A program made the translations under genes and the position numbers. Source: Nelumbo lutea (taxonomy: Eukaryota > Streptophyta > Magnoliopsida > Proteales > Nelumbonaceae). Taken from it: 64,000 bases of DNA. The notes below the pieces were generated by a model, which saw only the letters and a program-made list of their open reading frames with translations, did no database searches and was not told where the DNA came from. The stretch covers positions 77,342,270-77,406,269 of the forward strand of contig JAKGHH010000004.1 of NCBI GenBank assembly GCA_022828595.1. Direction: 5' to 3'. Positions 35,033-47,027 of the stretch are shown here, in pieces. The first letter of the stretch is position 1, and every line of letters starts with the position of its first letter.

Positions 35033-35718
35033 AAGGCGGTGTTTGGCACCGCATTTATCTTGTCATGGGATGAAGACCTGTTCATCCCGTCCACACCCTA
35101 ATAAAGCATCAATGGAAAAAATTTCGTGGATGCATCCCCTCCACTGTTTATTTTTTATCCCATGCTTCATAAGTCTCTCTGAAACCCTATTGTCTGTTTC
35201 ACATTACCATTGGATCAAAACCCTATTTTTGATCGCATGCTTCAATTGTTTATATATTATTTTAAATATTTTTGTCAATAAATATTGATTATTTTACTTA
35301 TTTTTATAATTTTTATAAAATTTTAATGTTTTTTATCAATAAAATAATATCTTTAAATATTTTAAAATTTTTAATTATTTTACTATTGTTTTATAAAAAA
35401 TTAATATTTATTGGTTAATATTAATTCATTGATGCATTTTTCAAAATATTTATGCAAAAACTAGATATCTATGATTAACCATGTATATCATTCATAAAAT
35501 GTATATGAGATACATGGAATCAAAAAGTGTGGTGTAGACCAGTCCACACCACGCTATAGAATGCCAATGTGGGTGTGGGTTGGTCCAGTCCACATAGTTT
35601 GTTCACAGTTTAGAATAGTTGTGGACTGTGGTGTGGTGTGGATTGGTCCTTACCACAGGGTGTGGTGTGGACCAATCCACACCCACTAATTTCTCATCCA
35701 CACTTCAAAACACCCCTT
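35033..35718. mobile_element. MITE-like element (about 686 bp), nested
   Basis: The left AAGGCGGTGTTTGGCA and right TTCAAAACACCCCTT are inverted repeats of about 13 positions. The right half has many GTGTGGTGTGGACC words in both orientations, which could fold into a long hairpin. The target duplication is not clear. It is nested in the Mutator-like element. Confidence 0.55.
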
Positions 35719-36299
35719 GAATCTCTTATTTTTTCCTTTTAGGTTTGTCGATGAATGCTTACTTCAACAAATCACTTTGTAAATATTCAGGGTTCCCCCT
35801 TGAATAAGAACTCATTGAATCCTTGAAAACATCTCTTTATGAAATCTTTCAATCGTATTTTCCACTTTTCCATAGGCACGGACATTTGCAGCGAAGTTCA
35901 CCTAACAAAATCTCACCTTTCTTGACCTAAAATCAGAGTTCTTGAGCTTCATAAATTGTTTGGTCTTCTTCGATGGAATTGAAACTTTTTCTAGTGAATT
36001 TCTTGGAAATGGGAAGTTCTCTGGCGTGTATAAACATCTGTTACAGGTTTGACTATTGGAGTTTTTGATTGGGTTTCCAATGGGCCGGATTTGTGACTTC
36101 ATGCAAAATTGGACATGAAAATTGTATTCATGCTGACGTGAACAACTTCTGTTTATGATGACTAACGGTGCTGCTCTAATGGATGGTGAGTTTGGAAAAC
36201 AAAATCTCACTAACATGGGGTTTTTTGGACGTTTTGAAAAGAGTTTAAGAGAAATGATGTAAAGTCATAGTAAGTTTTAGACAAATTCCCATAATTTTA

Positions 36300-37933
36300 A
36301 TATGAAATTTGTGTGGAAAAAGACTTTAATTTGACCAAGTGTCAAATGGTTTTGGGCCCAATTTTCTATTTCATCAATCAACCTAAAATAGCTAGATAGG
36401 AATTATGAAAGCAAAAAATAAAAAATAAAAAATAAGCAAGGCAGGGTGAGGATGAGGATGTTGGCTCTCTGGTCACGAGCTGCCACAGGCCATGACCCAA
36501 CCATTGTACAAATGTGCTTGTGTATTGTTGGGAAATTGAGGTCACTATAACTTGGAGGAGAAGCTTTGAGGCGTGTTTGAAGGCACTGTCTTTAGAATGC
36601 TATTTTTTCTCACTCAATTCCACTGAGTTTGTTGTTGGATTACAGGCAAATCCGTCCCCAGGACACAATAGAGCCTTGGGCGAAAATCTACAACCAATAA
36701 AGTTGAAGAGTCTCCAAAGAAACCTTATGAGACAGTAATAGATCGAACTGAGAGAGACATGAATGATTTCAAAAAACTTGTGTGTGCATTTGCTTGATTC
36801 ACGCTCCTTAAATAATTTTTGAAGAGTCATGAAGCAGGGGAAGGTGTTGGTTCAGAAAAGGCTCATTGAACAATAAGAATTTCAAATATTGTGACTGTTA
36901 AAAAGATAGTTAACAATTAATGATTGTTAACTTTGAATAGTGCCTCTTAATGCTCACCTATATAAGGGCTCAAACCCCAACACTATGGGGTACGTGTGAT
37001 TACTTGCTTACTAGCTCTCCAGCTTACTAAATCCTTCAGCTCACAAAATGCACCTCATTGCACTGTACACATGCACACGTACGTTGTATGGTAGCAGGCC
37101 TCCATACTTTTCTCTTTATTTTAAACTAGTATAAATAGGCTCCTATTAAAAAAATCAAAACAAGTTTTGTAATTTTTCAATGTGGGACAACTTAAAAACT
37201 GGTTTTAACAAGAGAAAAAACTATTTTTCAAAACATATATATAAATGTGTTTTTCATATAATTGATGAATCAAGCACCATTAAATTTAATCTGTATCTCT
37301 AGTGAGATTAAAATCCAACATGTATGAGGATATAAAGAATTTCCTTACTTTAGTAGAATAAAGTGATAGTTTGCAATTGGTGTTCCCACATGAATAACTA
37401 AATCTTGTAGAATAAAAGGTTCATATATAATTCCTAAAATACCACTGCTACTTTGTTACTTCCACGTGAATAAATAAAAGGTATAAAAGCAAAGTAACCA
37501 ATGTACCCTTGACATTGGGTTGTTGTTTTGGTTGCATAAAGGCGATGCTGGGGTTTTATTAAGGAAGGCGTTTGGCAATTCTTTCCTTGGGTTTATTTAT
37601 TTATTTATTTTTATTTTTAAAGCTTAGAAGATTAAAATTTGGTCTTTTTATTTGGCAATTAATTAAAGTAAAACTAAAACTTTTGAAAATCAAGAAAAAC
37701 TTTTGGTCTGTCTTCAAATGAAACTTTTAGTCTTTTATGTTTCAAATAACCTTCTAATTCATTTATAACAGCTCGATAGACTAATGATACTTGGTGACAA
37801 TACCATAAAAGCTCAATATGTCCTTTGGCCTATTGGGTTGTTGAAAGATCAACTTAAAAAGGCTTGCCAAACAACCTTTAAATAAAATTGAAAATTTATC
37901 GATCATAACCAATTAATCATCTAGTGTTGCCTA
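36300..37933. other. intergenic region
   Basis: No supported gene. Frames at 36514-36830 on both strands are short and lack motifs. AT-rich text with a (TTTA)n run near 37595. Confidence 0.4.
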
Positions 37934-37941
37934 TCTAGAAT

Positions 37942-38332
37942 TAAGATTATCAATGGACCAGATATTGGTCCAATCTGATTCTGTCCGATATGAATCTGTT
38001 ACAGATGAACCAAGTCCCATCCAATCCGATAAATACTTTGAACCATTTTGGACTGGTCAAATTCAGTGTTTGGACCATCCAAACTATTTAAATTGGATTT
38101 AGATTGGATCTAAACCAAACCTGCTCCATTGACACCTGTATTCTTATCTTATGTCATTGGACCGAATATTGATTCATCCCAACCCAATCTAATATAAATC
38201 CATTACAAATGGAACAGGTCCAATCCAACCCAATAAATATTTTGGTAAATTAAATCGGACTAGTCCTATTCAATGTTCAAATTTATTTTAATTTGGACGG
38301 GTCCAACCCAAGTTGCTTCATTGACACCCCTA
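37942..38332. mobile_element. hAT-type non-autonomous element (391 bp)
   Basis: The right end GACACCCCTA and the mutated left end TAAGATTATC are inverted repeats of the TAGGGGTGTC type. The exact 8-mer TCTAGAAT flanks the element (37934-37941, 38333-38340). The inside repeats GGTCCAATCCAATCC-like words. An 8-bp duplication and TAGGGGTG ends are typical of hAT elements. Confidence 0.8.
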
Positions 38333-39267
38333 TCTAGAATTAATCACAATGGAATTATTAAATTCATTTTTCTGCACAAAAATACTATTAAAAGTTACTA
38401 CTAGTAGTAATATTATGGTATGTGCAAGTAAAATCCAATGGGTAAACAAATAAAAAGACATTTATATTTTTAATTTTTTATTGCATGTATTAAAATATTT
38501 TAATTTAATTATTTAATGTAAAAATTAAAACATTTGAACTACTACTCTTTACAAATATCAATATTACATGATATTATTAAAATATTTTTTGATTTAATTA
38601 TTGTAGCTTCAATGTGAAGCCAAGGTAAGTATGGGCTGATGTAGTAAATGTTATTCATAGTCATGGTGGGGACTGGAGAGCATTTGAAATGGACAGGTAA
38701 ACCATCTAAAAAGAAAACTGAGTAGTCCATGAAAGCCTAAGCAATGGTAGGATGTTGATATAGTACTCAATTATGAGATTGAGAATATAATTCAAGGTAC
38801 GGGTTGTTCCCCACTCAAATTATTATTTAAGAAATTTCCATTATGAGTTCCGACAAACCCATCATAAGGTCCTTTTAGAGATTCAACTTCCACTCTATGT
38901 ATTATACATGCAAGTTGCAACTACTACTTTCTTCTAACGTTAAAAGTGTAAGAGAGATGCACTGTATACTAATTAATAAATATCTAATTAATTAATGATT
39001 TAAACTATACCATATTCTTGCACTATATTAATTATTAATTAATTATACATGCATGAACCTCCCCCTCCCCGTCTCTTGATTGTCCCCACTCCCCACCTTT
39101 GATATTTCAATCTCAAATCCATTATTAGCTAGGGTCTTCTTCATTCTTCCCTCTAGTAGGTTTGGCACCAGGGACCCGGCCGGTTGCTCCCCATTTTCTA
39201 ATTTGGGACAGAGTGAATGAATGAATTAATGGGGATTGTAGTCATCAGCTTAGTTGAGTGTTTAAAT

Positions 39268-39547
39268 CACTGTTTTCAAAATTAGATTAGACTGGAAAAA
39301 CCGGGAACCGGTCACATGATCGGTTTTGTTTCCTTTTAAAACTGTTTTTTTCTTTTTCTAAAATTGTTGATTTTGATCAGCAAACCGCTGAACCAGTTGA
39401 TTAATCGTTCGAACGATTTTGACCATTTTCTAATAATTTTAATTTTTTTTTATTTTTTTGTTAAAACGGGCTGGCCATTCGAATCGAACAATCAGACCGT
39501 TCAAACCGATAACCGAACCCCTAACCGATTCATTTTCAAAAACCATG
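39268..39547. mobile_element. hAT-type element (280 bp), CACTGTTTTCAAAA ends
   Basis: The left end CACTGTTTTCAAAA and right end TTTTCAAAAACCATG are inverted repeats. The exact 8-mer GTTTAAAT flanks both sides (39260-39267, 39548-39555). The inside has AACCGGTC and TTCGAACGA words. A related copy is at 49069-49367. Confidence 0.8.
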
Positions 39548-39555
39548 GTTTAAAT

Positions 39556-42500
39556 TACTCACCAAAAGCGGTGGAACTGAAAGCAACTTTCTTAATTTAA
39601 AGTAAACTAGAAGTTGTGGGGTGAAAATGACCTAGCTCATCATTTCAAGCTTGTGAGTATAGGACCCAGATGTGGGCAACTTAGTACTTTATGATACAAA
39701 TTGCATAGATCAATTATTAACAGTATATATAGTTTAGCAGAAAAGAGATCAATAGACGAAAACATCTTTTGGCTCTGTTTGGAAGTGGAATTCTTGAAAC
39801 CCTAAATTTTCATTGCGTCCCATGAGGCCTTGAGCAAAGAGTTAGCTAGACCTACTACTGAGTACTACTGTGATGATCATGAACGAATAACCCACCAAAA
39901 TATATATAGAAGATATATACTGTTCATATGCGTAAATCAAAGCCATGATGCGTATTATATATGCCTTCTTCAGTCTATTCTTGCTGAATCTTCATATCGG
40001 ACGCCATCAAAGGGCAATTGATCAGACATGCATCATCATATATGAGACTAGGGAACTACGTACCCTTCAGCCTGCTGAGTCCTGTAGATTAGGACGAAGG
40101 AGTCGTCGTCGATATGGATGAAGCAAGGCAAAGCAAAGCGCATTTCTTTATTTAATCCTCTACCTGGTTCACGTTATAACAATCTCCACCTCAGGATCCA
40201 TCCATCAATATCTTGCTTATCCTCTTGCGCACTTTAACCTCCGCGTTCTCCATTTCCTGTGGGCATGTCACGTCAAGTATGTAGTTAAGTCTAATGATAA
40301 GCCTTTTCCTTTCCCCTTTCCAACCAACGCTACTTCCATCTCGATCTGCTCCAGCTTCCAGATATGAATGTACATATAAATTAGCCCATAGTTTCTTCTC
40401 TTCAGTATAGTTATGACAGAGAGAAACAGGTCCGGTGGAATGGACCCCGTGCTAGCCTTTCTTTTCCTTCAAATTTAAAATGCTAACAGACGTACATAGA
40501 TATTTGATTTGATTCTCTCTCTCTCTCTATATATATGTATAGACGATCAAAATATTAATATTAAACATTGAAGTATGACTATCGTGGGCTAGCTGGAAAT
40601 GTTGGCAATGCTTTTATCCTCTCTCCTAGTCAAGGGCCAGTCTGGGCAGTCCGGATTAGGTAGGTTGAACATTGTAATCACGTTCAATGAATATTTAGAA
40701 AATTTTTTAACATTAATTCTTTGGATTGAGTTTGGAAATGAATTCAAATAAGTGTGAATACAAATATATAGAGTATAAAATGGTTCATATAAATTGTAAA
40801 TTTGGGTTAATTCATATAATGGATACAAACATGAATTTCAATAATATATATATATATATATATATTATCAAAAGTTTAATTGAATGTAAATTTACTTCTT
40901 TTTTATTGATGTGCTTTTACATCTTATTATCAATATAAATATGCATTGGTCTGTCATTTGTCAATGCATAAATGTAATGTTATCAAACACATGCAAAAAT
41001 AAACCAGAATACAAATTTAACTTAACCGGGATTCCATTTATATTATTTCCAAACACAGTCTTAAAAAACCCCAACATACTCTTGAAAAATATTAAAACCA
41101 CTTTTGGTAGTTTCTAGAATATTTATCAAGTGCTTATTGAGTATATCTTGTGCTTACAAGATCCGGGCCAGAGGCTATTTAGACAGTATTTGGCATTCCC
41201 TATTTTAAAGTCTTATCTTCTTTTTTGTTTCCTTATTTTGACATCTATCCCTTAAATGCCCTTAATTTACAACTTTTAAAAGTTGTCAGAATATTTATAA
41301 AGTAATCATTAAATATACTTTCTACGTTGTATGACTTGTGTCTATGAATATAACAAAGAGATAAAGTCTTAATTTTCTAACTAGAGCTAAAGTGGCTCAA
41401 GTGAATTGTATTCTAATTTGTGAGGATTTTTTTTTTGCACGAGAGAACCTTGTGCCTTTGGTTTTGGCAAGTGGAGAGATGAGATGGACTGGATTATTTG
41501 ACCAATAATCTGTTCGATCCCTAACTTTTCTCCTCATCAATCATTCATTTAAAACCAAATAAAAGTAATTGGGTAGATTGGAACATGAAAACAACAGTGA
41601 AGTGTTGAAGGGAGGGAAGGACGAAAGAACCTTTTACAGTGGCCATGTGTAGGGTAATGATAAGAAGTTAATCAAAAGCAACATATCCACGTGGCAACCT
41701 CTTCTAAAGCTCAGCCATAGCCAATGAGTCAATGACCCAAGGGTCACCTTCTGTAACGTATCCAACCATGATCACTTTGAACTTGATGGCGACAACTGGG
41801 AATGTCCTTCCAAGAATAAAATAGTTTTGTTAATACAGTTAAGTTTCACGCTTAGGAATAATTGCAGGCCCATCTACAAGCAACTACATGGGTTCTCGTC
41901 GTATAGAGACGTGGCTGGTGGGCAAGATTCCAAATTAATAAGGGTTCAACCAAATAATCTCACTAAACTCACCAGTCACCGCTGTGATGGAGACAACCGA
42001 GGTTGTCCTCATCTAGGGATAAAACAGTTGCCACAAAAAAAAAAAAAAAAATTATCGATATTTTTTCCTGTTAGGTTCAGTTTAGAAAGAGAAATCTGTA
42101 GAAGGCAAAATTTTATATTTTGTATTATTTTATATGTATTTGCAATATTATACATATTTGCATTTGCAATATTTTTCGGGGTAATTTTGAGATCAACTCC
42201 CCTCAAAGTTCCTAATGATATGGCACAGTTCGGGTCAGTGTCAATGGGCGGAAAGATTTCCAATTCACAGATGATGGTGTTTATAGGGGGGAGTGGCATA
42301 AATACATTGGGGAATCAATAAACCAAATCTAAGGGGGATTCAACCTCCAAAAAAGCCAAATAAGAAATATTATTCTATTATCAAATTTCTATACAAACAA
42401 AAATTGATTTACCCAAATGTCAGGAAGAGAATAGTAATTACCCAGATAATCAAGACAATAAACTAAAACACGAATGCGAGTTTTTATTTGGAACCCACCA

Positions 42501-42778
42501 ACTTACCCACTCCCTCTATAAGAAAACTATGTATCCTACATATGCATACTATAGTCCCCAACGGCCCAACTTTCTATGTTTTTGCATTGCTCTCCCCTCC
42601 CTACTCCCTAGCCATGAGGTAGATATGCTTCTAAAGTGGCCAATATTTCTTGTTTTTTGGGGCCAAATCCTTCATATGAAGGGTAGATGCGATGCCACAA
42701 GCTTATTGACCAACGTGGGAGGTATGACGAATAGATTGGTAGGACTTGCTGTATGTGATATCAAAATTTTACCGTCAA
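39556..42778. other. intergenic region
   Basis: No supported gene. A frame on the minus strand at 40191-40380, without a start ATG, ends in VRKRISKILMDGS and a stop; it is not listed as a gene. A possible MITE lies at 40725-41062. Microsatellites (TA)n occur at 40536 and 40845. A CCACAA(A)n run lies near 42032. Confidence 0.4.
40725..41062. mobile_element. possible MITE with TTGAGTTTGGAAAT ends
   Basis: TTGAGTTTGGAAAT at the left and ATTTCCAAACACAGTCT at the right are inverted. The inside repeats GAATACAAATA-like words. It resembles a longer relative of the small GGCTCAATTTGG family. No target duplication was confirmed. Confidence 0.35.
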
Positions 42779-42786
42779 AAGTTCTC

Positions 42787-44231
42787 CAAGGTTCAAAATA
42801 CCGCATGATGGGCCGATACGTATCATTTTGGTAACATAGAACGTATACAAATTATTTGTAGCGTTTCTTTTTGTATGTATCAATCTGTATCACATTATTT
42901 TAGATCCTGTATCAGATTATTTCGGGTCTGTATCAGCTAATACGGTTTTGAAATAGTATGATACAACCTGATACAAGTAGGGGTGATCATGGGCCAGGCT
43001 GGGCTAGGCTTTGCACTTATGATAAGGGCTATAGCTTAGGCTCGGGCCGAGCCAAGCCTGATTCCGGGTCAATGTCATTCATATATAAAACATTATATAT
43101 CTATATATTAAATGTCATAACATGCATATAAACTTATTTTATACATTATATAATATAAAATGTTATATATGATATAAATTATACATGTCATGGTATAATA
43201 TTTATATATATAATATATAATATAATGTAAAATAACATGTATGCATATATATATACATCATACACAAAATGTGTAAATTTAAATATATGCGGGCTGGCCA
43301 AGCCCAGATGGGCTTGAAACATTAAGCCCAAGCCCGGCCCTAAATTTTGTAGGCCTGATTTGGGCTCGGGCCCAGGCCGGGCATGAGCACAAAACCCAGG
43401 CCCAAGCCTAAAATTTCCGGGCATGATCACCCCTAGATACAAGTCCCCTTCTCTCTCATTAATTTCATTAAATTATATTTAGGGCTGAACTACATTTCAT
43501 TAATTTTATATTTACTCCTATAAGTGCAATTTCTCTCTCATTAGTTAGTTAATTAATCATATAATTAATGCATAATTTTAAATTGGAATTTCAATTTTAG
43601 CGCCTAATCAAATTCTCTTCTCATTAATTTCATTAATTAATAACCCTCTTTCTCATTAAATTTGTTTTGTTAGTATGAAACTACAAATTAGCAATAACAA
43701 GATTCGGACCTTAAGCTATTAGGATTTAAGAACTAGAGGTTCACCATTAAGTCACACCCATTTGCTTGCTATAGGTTTATGCATTTTTATTTTTAAGTAA
43801 GTTGTCTCTTTTTCTTAGCGTATGCTTATCAATAAATGTTAGGATTAATTATTAAAATTTATGTATTAATAAATATTAAAATAAACCATATTAATTATTT
43901 TAAAACTAATGTATATCAATATACATTTTAGTTTTTTTTTTGTTTTTTCACATTTTAATTATTTCATCATTTGTCAATAGTTATTAAGTGTGTCTCGATA
44001 TCTCGAATTTTATATAGACTATTAAATTATAATTTTTTTCTTTTAAATAATTTATTTACAATCATCTAAAACTTGTAACTATTGTTATTAATATATTTTT
44101 AGGATTTATTTGAGTTTTTTAGCATATTTATACATATCTTGATTTTTCATGATATCCGTAAGTATCTAAAATGTATCCCGATACATCTCTTAAAATTATC
44201 TTTTCGATACACCTTAATACTTTAAACCTTG
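42787..44231. mobile_element. hAT-type element with CAAGGTTCAAA ends (1445 bp with insert)
   Basis: The left CAAGGTTCAAAATA and right TACTTTAAACCTTG are inverted repeats. The flanking 8-mers AAGTTCTC and AAGCTCTC match at 7 of 8. The inside has ATACGTATC and CGATACA words. A 458-bp hAT element is nested within it. A short relative lies at 53210-53436. No transposase is visible. Confidence 0.7.
42978..43435. mobile_element. hAT-type non-autonomous element (458 bp), nested
   Basis: Perfect inverted ends TAGGGGTGATC...GATCACCCCTA are flanked by the exact 8-mer GATACAAG on both sides (42970-42977, 43436-43443). GGGCCAGGCTGGGC-type patches lie at both ends around an AT-rich centre. This is a young insertion within an older CAAGGTTCAAA element. 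Confidence 0.9.
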
Positions 44232-44827
44232 AAGCTCTCGATCCAATTACAACAGTAAAAAGAATTTATGTATTTTATTACTAGCGTGGAATTTGAATTT
44301 TATAATTGATTCCACATCCGGCTGAACATCCATGGTATTCAACTAATCCTTGCTCTTACTTTCTCTCAGTCTGTCCTATCTCACGATTCTCACCATCTAC
44401 AATTGACTAAGAGGTGCCGGCTTTTATGAGGAATCTTGTACGATTTTTAGAGGAGAAGGACCGTATCGGCGAAATATCGTATCGGTCTCGGTAAAAATAC
44501 CTGGAAGAAAATGAACATGAAACCTGTAACGCTCCAAAACTTACTTGCTTGGGCGCATGAAAGCAAACGAACTGGCCCATGACCATGAAGCCCAAAATAC
44601 CCCTCTTCTTCGAAAAGTTTAAAAAAGAAAAAAAAAGAAAAAGCGAAAATTAACGTGGCTCTAAATAAGCGCTAGAAGTTAGATTGTCCCACCACGCTAA
44701 TCGTACGTACTGCCTCTGATCTTCGTGCTGTAGAAATGGGACCCACCAGCCCCAATACCATCTCATACCTTTTCTTTGTGTTTTTAAAATCCGAGCTTAA
44801 ATCTCACCACCTACCATCGTCGCCACG

Positions 44828-44853
44828 AGAGAGAAAGAGAGAGAGAGAGAGGA
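44828..44853. promoter_or_regulatory. GA-rich leader of the FLZ gene
   Basis: A GAGAGA run lies 35-60 bp before the FLZ start codon, in the likely 5' UTR. Such GA/CT runs are common in plant leaders. An upstream ATG at 44881 opens a short out-of-frame ORF that overlaps the FLZ start. Confidence 0.45.
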
Positions 44854-44887
44854 GTTAGAGACGGTGGAGAGAAAGGGACGATGAGAG

Positions 44888-45656
44888 ATGGTGGGATTGA
44901 GTATTCTCCTCGAAGCCCAGAAGAATCTTAAGGAAAGCCCACAGGTCATCAATAAGACTACCATGGTGAAACCCATCCTTTCTCCATCTTCAACGTCGTC
45001 ATCGCTGTATTCTTCGTCACCTCTCCCGGCGATTTCGTTTCTTGACGAGTGTTTTCTCTGTAAACAGAGGCTTTTACCCGGCCATGACATTTATATGTAC
45101 AGGTGAGTGAAGTCGATCTTTTTGTTTCACTACTGACCACTTCAAGTCTCCACGGCTTCTTCTTCTTCTTTCTTCTTTCTTTGCTCCTGTTTTATAACAA
45201 GAAAACCTCTTTGTTTTCAACTATATTAGTTGAAGCTTATTGTTCCAATTTTACTGCTTAAATATATAATTTGAACACCCGAGAACTTGTTTTTTGTGTT
45301 AGGTTTTGAGTACTGTTTAGTGGGGTTGTTCTAAAGAGCTTCATGTCGTGGTTATATTTGAAACCCAGATCGAGATTTCTCTTTTAACCATTCTAATAAC
45401 TGAGTTTGCTCTTTAGATTATCAGTGTACGATGATCCTTCTATTTTCTTACCACTGCCTCTCCTTGTTTTTCTTTTTTCTACAGAGGAGATCGGGCTTTT
45501 TGCAGCGTCGAGTGCAGGTGTAGCCAGATCTTAATGGATGAAGAAAACATCAAGAGAGAAATCTGCTATCAGGCTGCCATGAGACCGCCATCGTCGTCGT
45601 CGTCATCTCGTCATCGCAAAGGAAACAGAAGCCGGGCGGGTGCGTTTGCCTACTGA
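44888..45656 (+). CDS. FCS-like zinc finger (FLZ, DUF581) protein, two exons
   Basis: Exon 1 is 44888-45102 and exon 2 is 45485-45656, joined by a 382-bp intron with GT (45103) and TTTTTTCTACAG borders. The spliced product is 128 residues. It begins MVGLSILLEAQKN, as several plant FLZ proteins do. The FLZ domain is at about residues 50-92: FLDECFLCKQRLLPGHDIYM, then YRGDRAFCSVECRCSQILMDEE, with the four zinc cysteines C55, C58, C78 and C81. The intron falls inside the domain after YMYR, the usual place. A Ser-rich and basic tail follows. FLZ proteins are plant-specific adaptors known to bind SnRK1 kinase subunits. All features are intact; this is the only convincing host gene here. The ATG at 44888 is chosen because the earlier ATG at 44881 is out of frame. 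Confidence 0.88.
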
Positions 45657-47027
45657 AAGCAGAACAGAATCCTTGTCCTAATTTTGCCATTTTAACCCTA
45701 CACATCTGGTGTAATCCCCGAGAGACGCTCTTTTTATCGTTTTCTTTGCTTCCTTATGAGAAACCAAAAGGTCCCTGAACAAACCCTGCTGCAACTGGCC
45801 AGAGCGTGCCCACTGTTTCCCCCTCCCAGACCTTTTTGCATTTCCATTTTTCTTCGCTGCCGGAAAGGTACAGGATATATTACTTGTCGGCGAAGTGTAT
45901 TTTGCTACTCCTAATTATGCTTAAATCTAATTAACCCATGATTATTAATTTGTTCGTCCGTGCAATTAGCGAGTACAGAAAAAAAGGAAAATATTTCACT
46001 TTAGTACCTGACTTTGAGGGTACTGTAAAGTTAAAACCCAAATTTTAAAACGTGTCACTGTTAATATCTAAATTTTCAAAAAGTATCAAATGGGTTGAGA
46101 ACCGTTAACGGATGTTAAGTATTATGTAAAAGGGTAAAAATGCCCTTCACTTATTATCTAATTTTTCTTATAATTGATATCCAATTGATAATTTTTCTTG
46201 AGGGCGTGTTGCCAGAAAAGGTAGTTATTTGTTTCAATTTCATTAATATTATATAGGGAGAGATATTTCCAATTCACAAGAGGTAATGTGTTGTGGATAG
46301 ATATGGGGAGATACGAACTCCAGTTCGCCTTCCTCGACCAAAGAATCTTCTAATTTTTAATTATTTTTATGTTTTTTTTTCATACTCATTAAATTTAGAA
46401 CAATAAATAAACAGATAAATAGATGCCGATGGCTTGATAATCTAGCTGCTTAAGCCCATAAGAGATAATAGATACAAAGTGTAGTGTTGTTTTTATGCTG
46501 ACAATTACATTATAACCATGAGAGAGGAACTCAAAAACCTGATCCATTTTCTATTTTAAATTTGTTTCGTGGAGAATTATAGAAGATATTATAAGATAAA
46601 ATCGTAAGAATGAAAAACAAAACCACGAAATGTTACAGATCCCGGACTCGAAGGGTTTGGTGTTTGTCAGTCTATCTTTTTCCTCTTTATCTCGACTCGT
46701 GTCGCGCAATTCTTTCCGTAATACTTTCTTGACCAGCGGAGGGCCCCTGCTTTGTATTGTAGGGCTGGAATGAAATTATAATATTGTATTTGTAATTTAA
46801 TTTGTTACATTAAAAAAATAATGATTTCTTAAGAACAAATGTGTAATTATAAGTACTCAAAGTCTTAAAATTCTTGCATACTTATAAATATCATCATGTA
46901 CTTGTTTTTAAATATTATTTCAGTAAGGCATTTCATATAAAATAACACTATCATACAGTGGTAATTCTATGTTCTACTTCATAGTTGTCTTTTGTTTCAC
47001 ATCAAAAACTCTTAGTTGACTGGGATG
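45657..47027. other. 3' flank of the FLZ gene and spacer
   Basis: The 3' UTR probably covers about 45657-45860. A patch at 45977-46135 (CACTTTAGTACCTGACTTTGA and the following inverted-type words) resembles the terminal repeat of a Mutator-type element, but no partner end was found. The rest is AT-rich without a gene. Confidence 0.4.

Larger units (their letters stand above)
33358..36290. mobile_element. Mutator-like element (2933 bp) with 9-bp duplication
   Basis: Terminal inverted repeats of about 100 bp begin GGGAAATTGTATAAAACTCA on the left and, read inward, GGGAATTTGTCTAAAACTTA on the right. They stay alike through a CCCCATGTTAGT word. The 9-mer ATAATTTTA flanks both ends exactly (33349-33357, 36291-36299). 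Long inverted repeats plus a 9-bp duplication define Mutator-type elements. No transposase is visible. The inside carries at least two later insertions. A 104-codon frame (35902-36216, minus) is unrecognised and overlaps the right repeat. Confidence 0.85.

Noticed and set aside
41827..42321. 164-codon frame (+)
   Set aside because: No recognisable domain, includes a Lys run from an A-tract, and the opposite strand is also open; treated as chance.
45977..46135. Mutator-type terminal repeat
   Set aside because: The words fit, but no inverted partner or duplication was found within reach, so it is not listed as an element.
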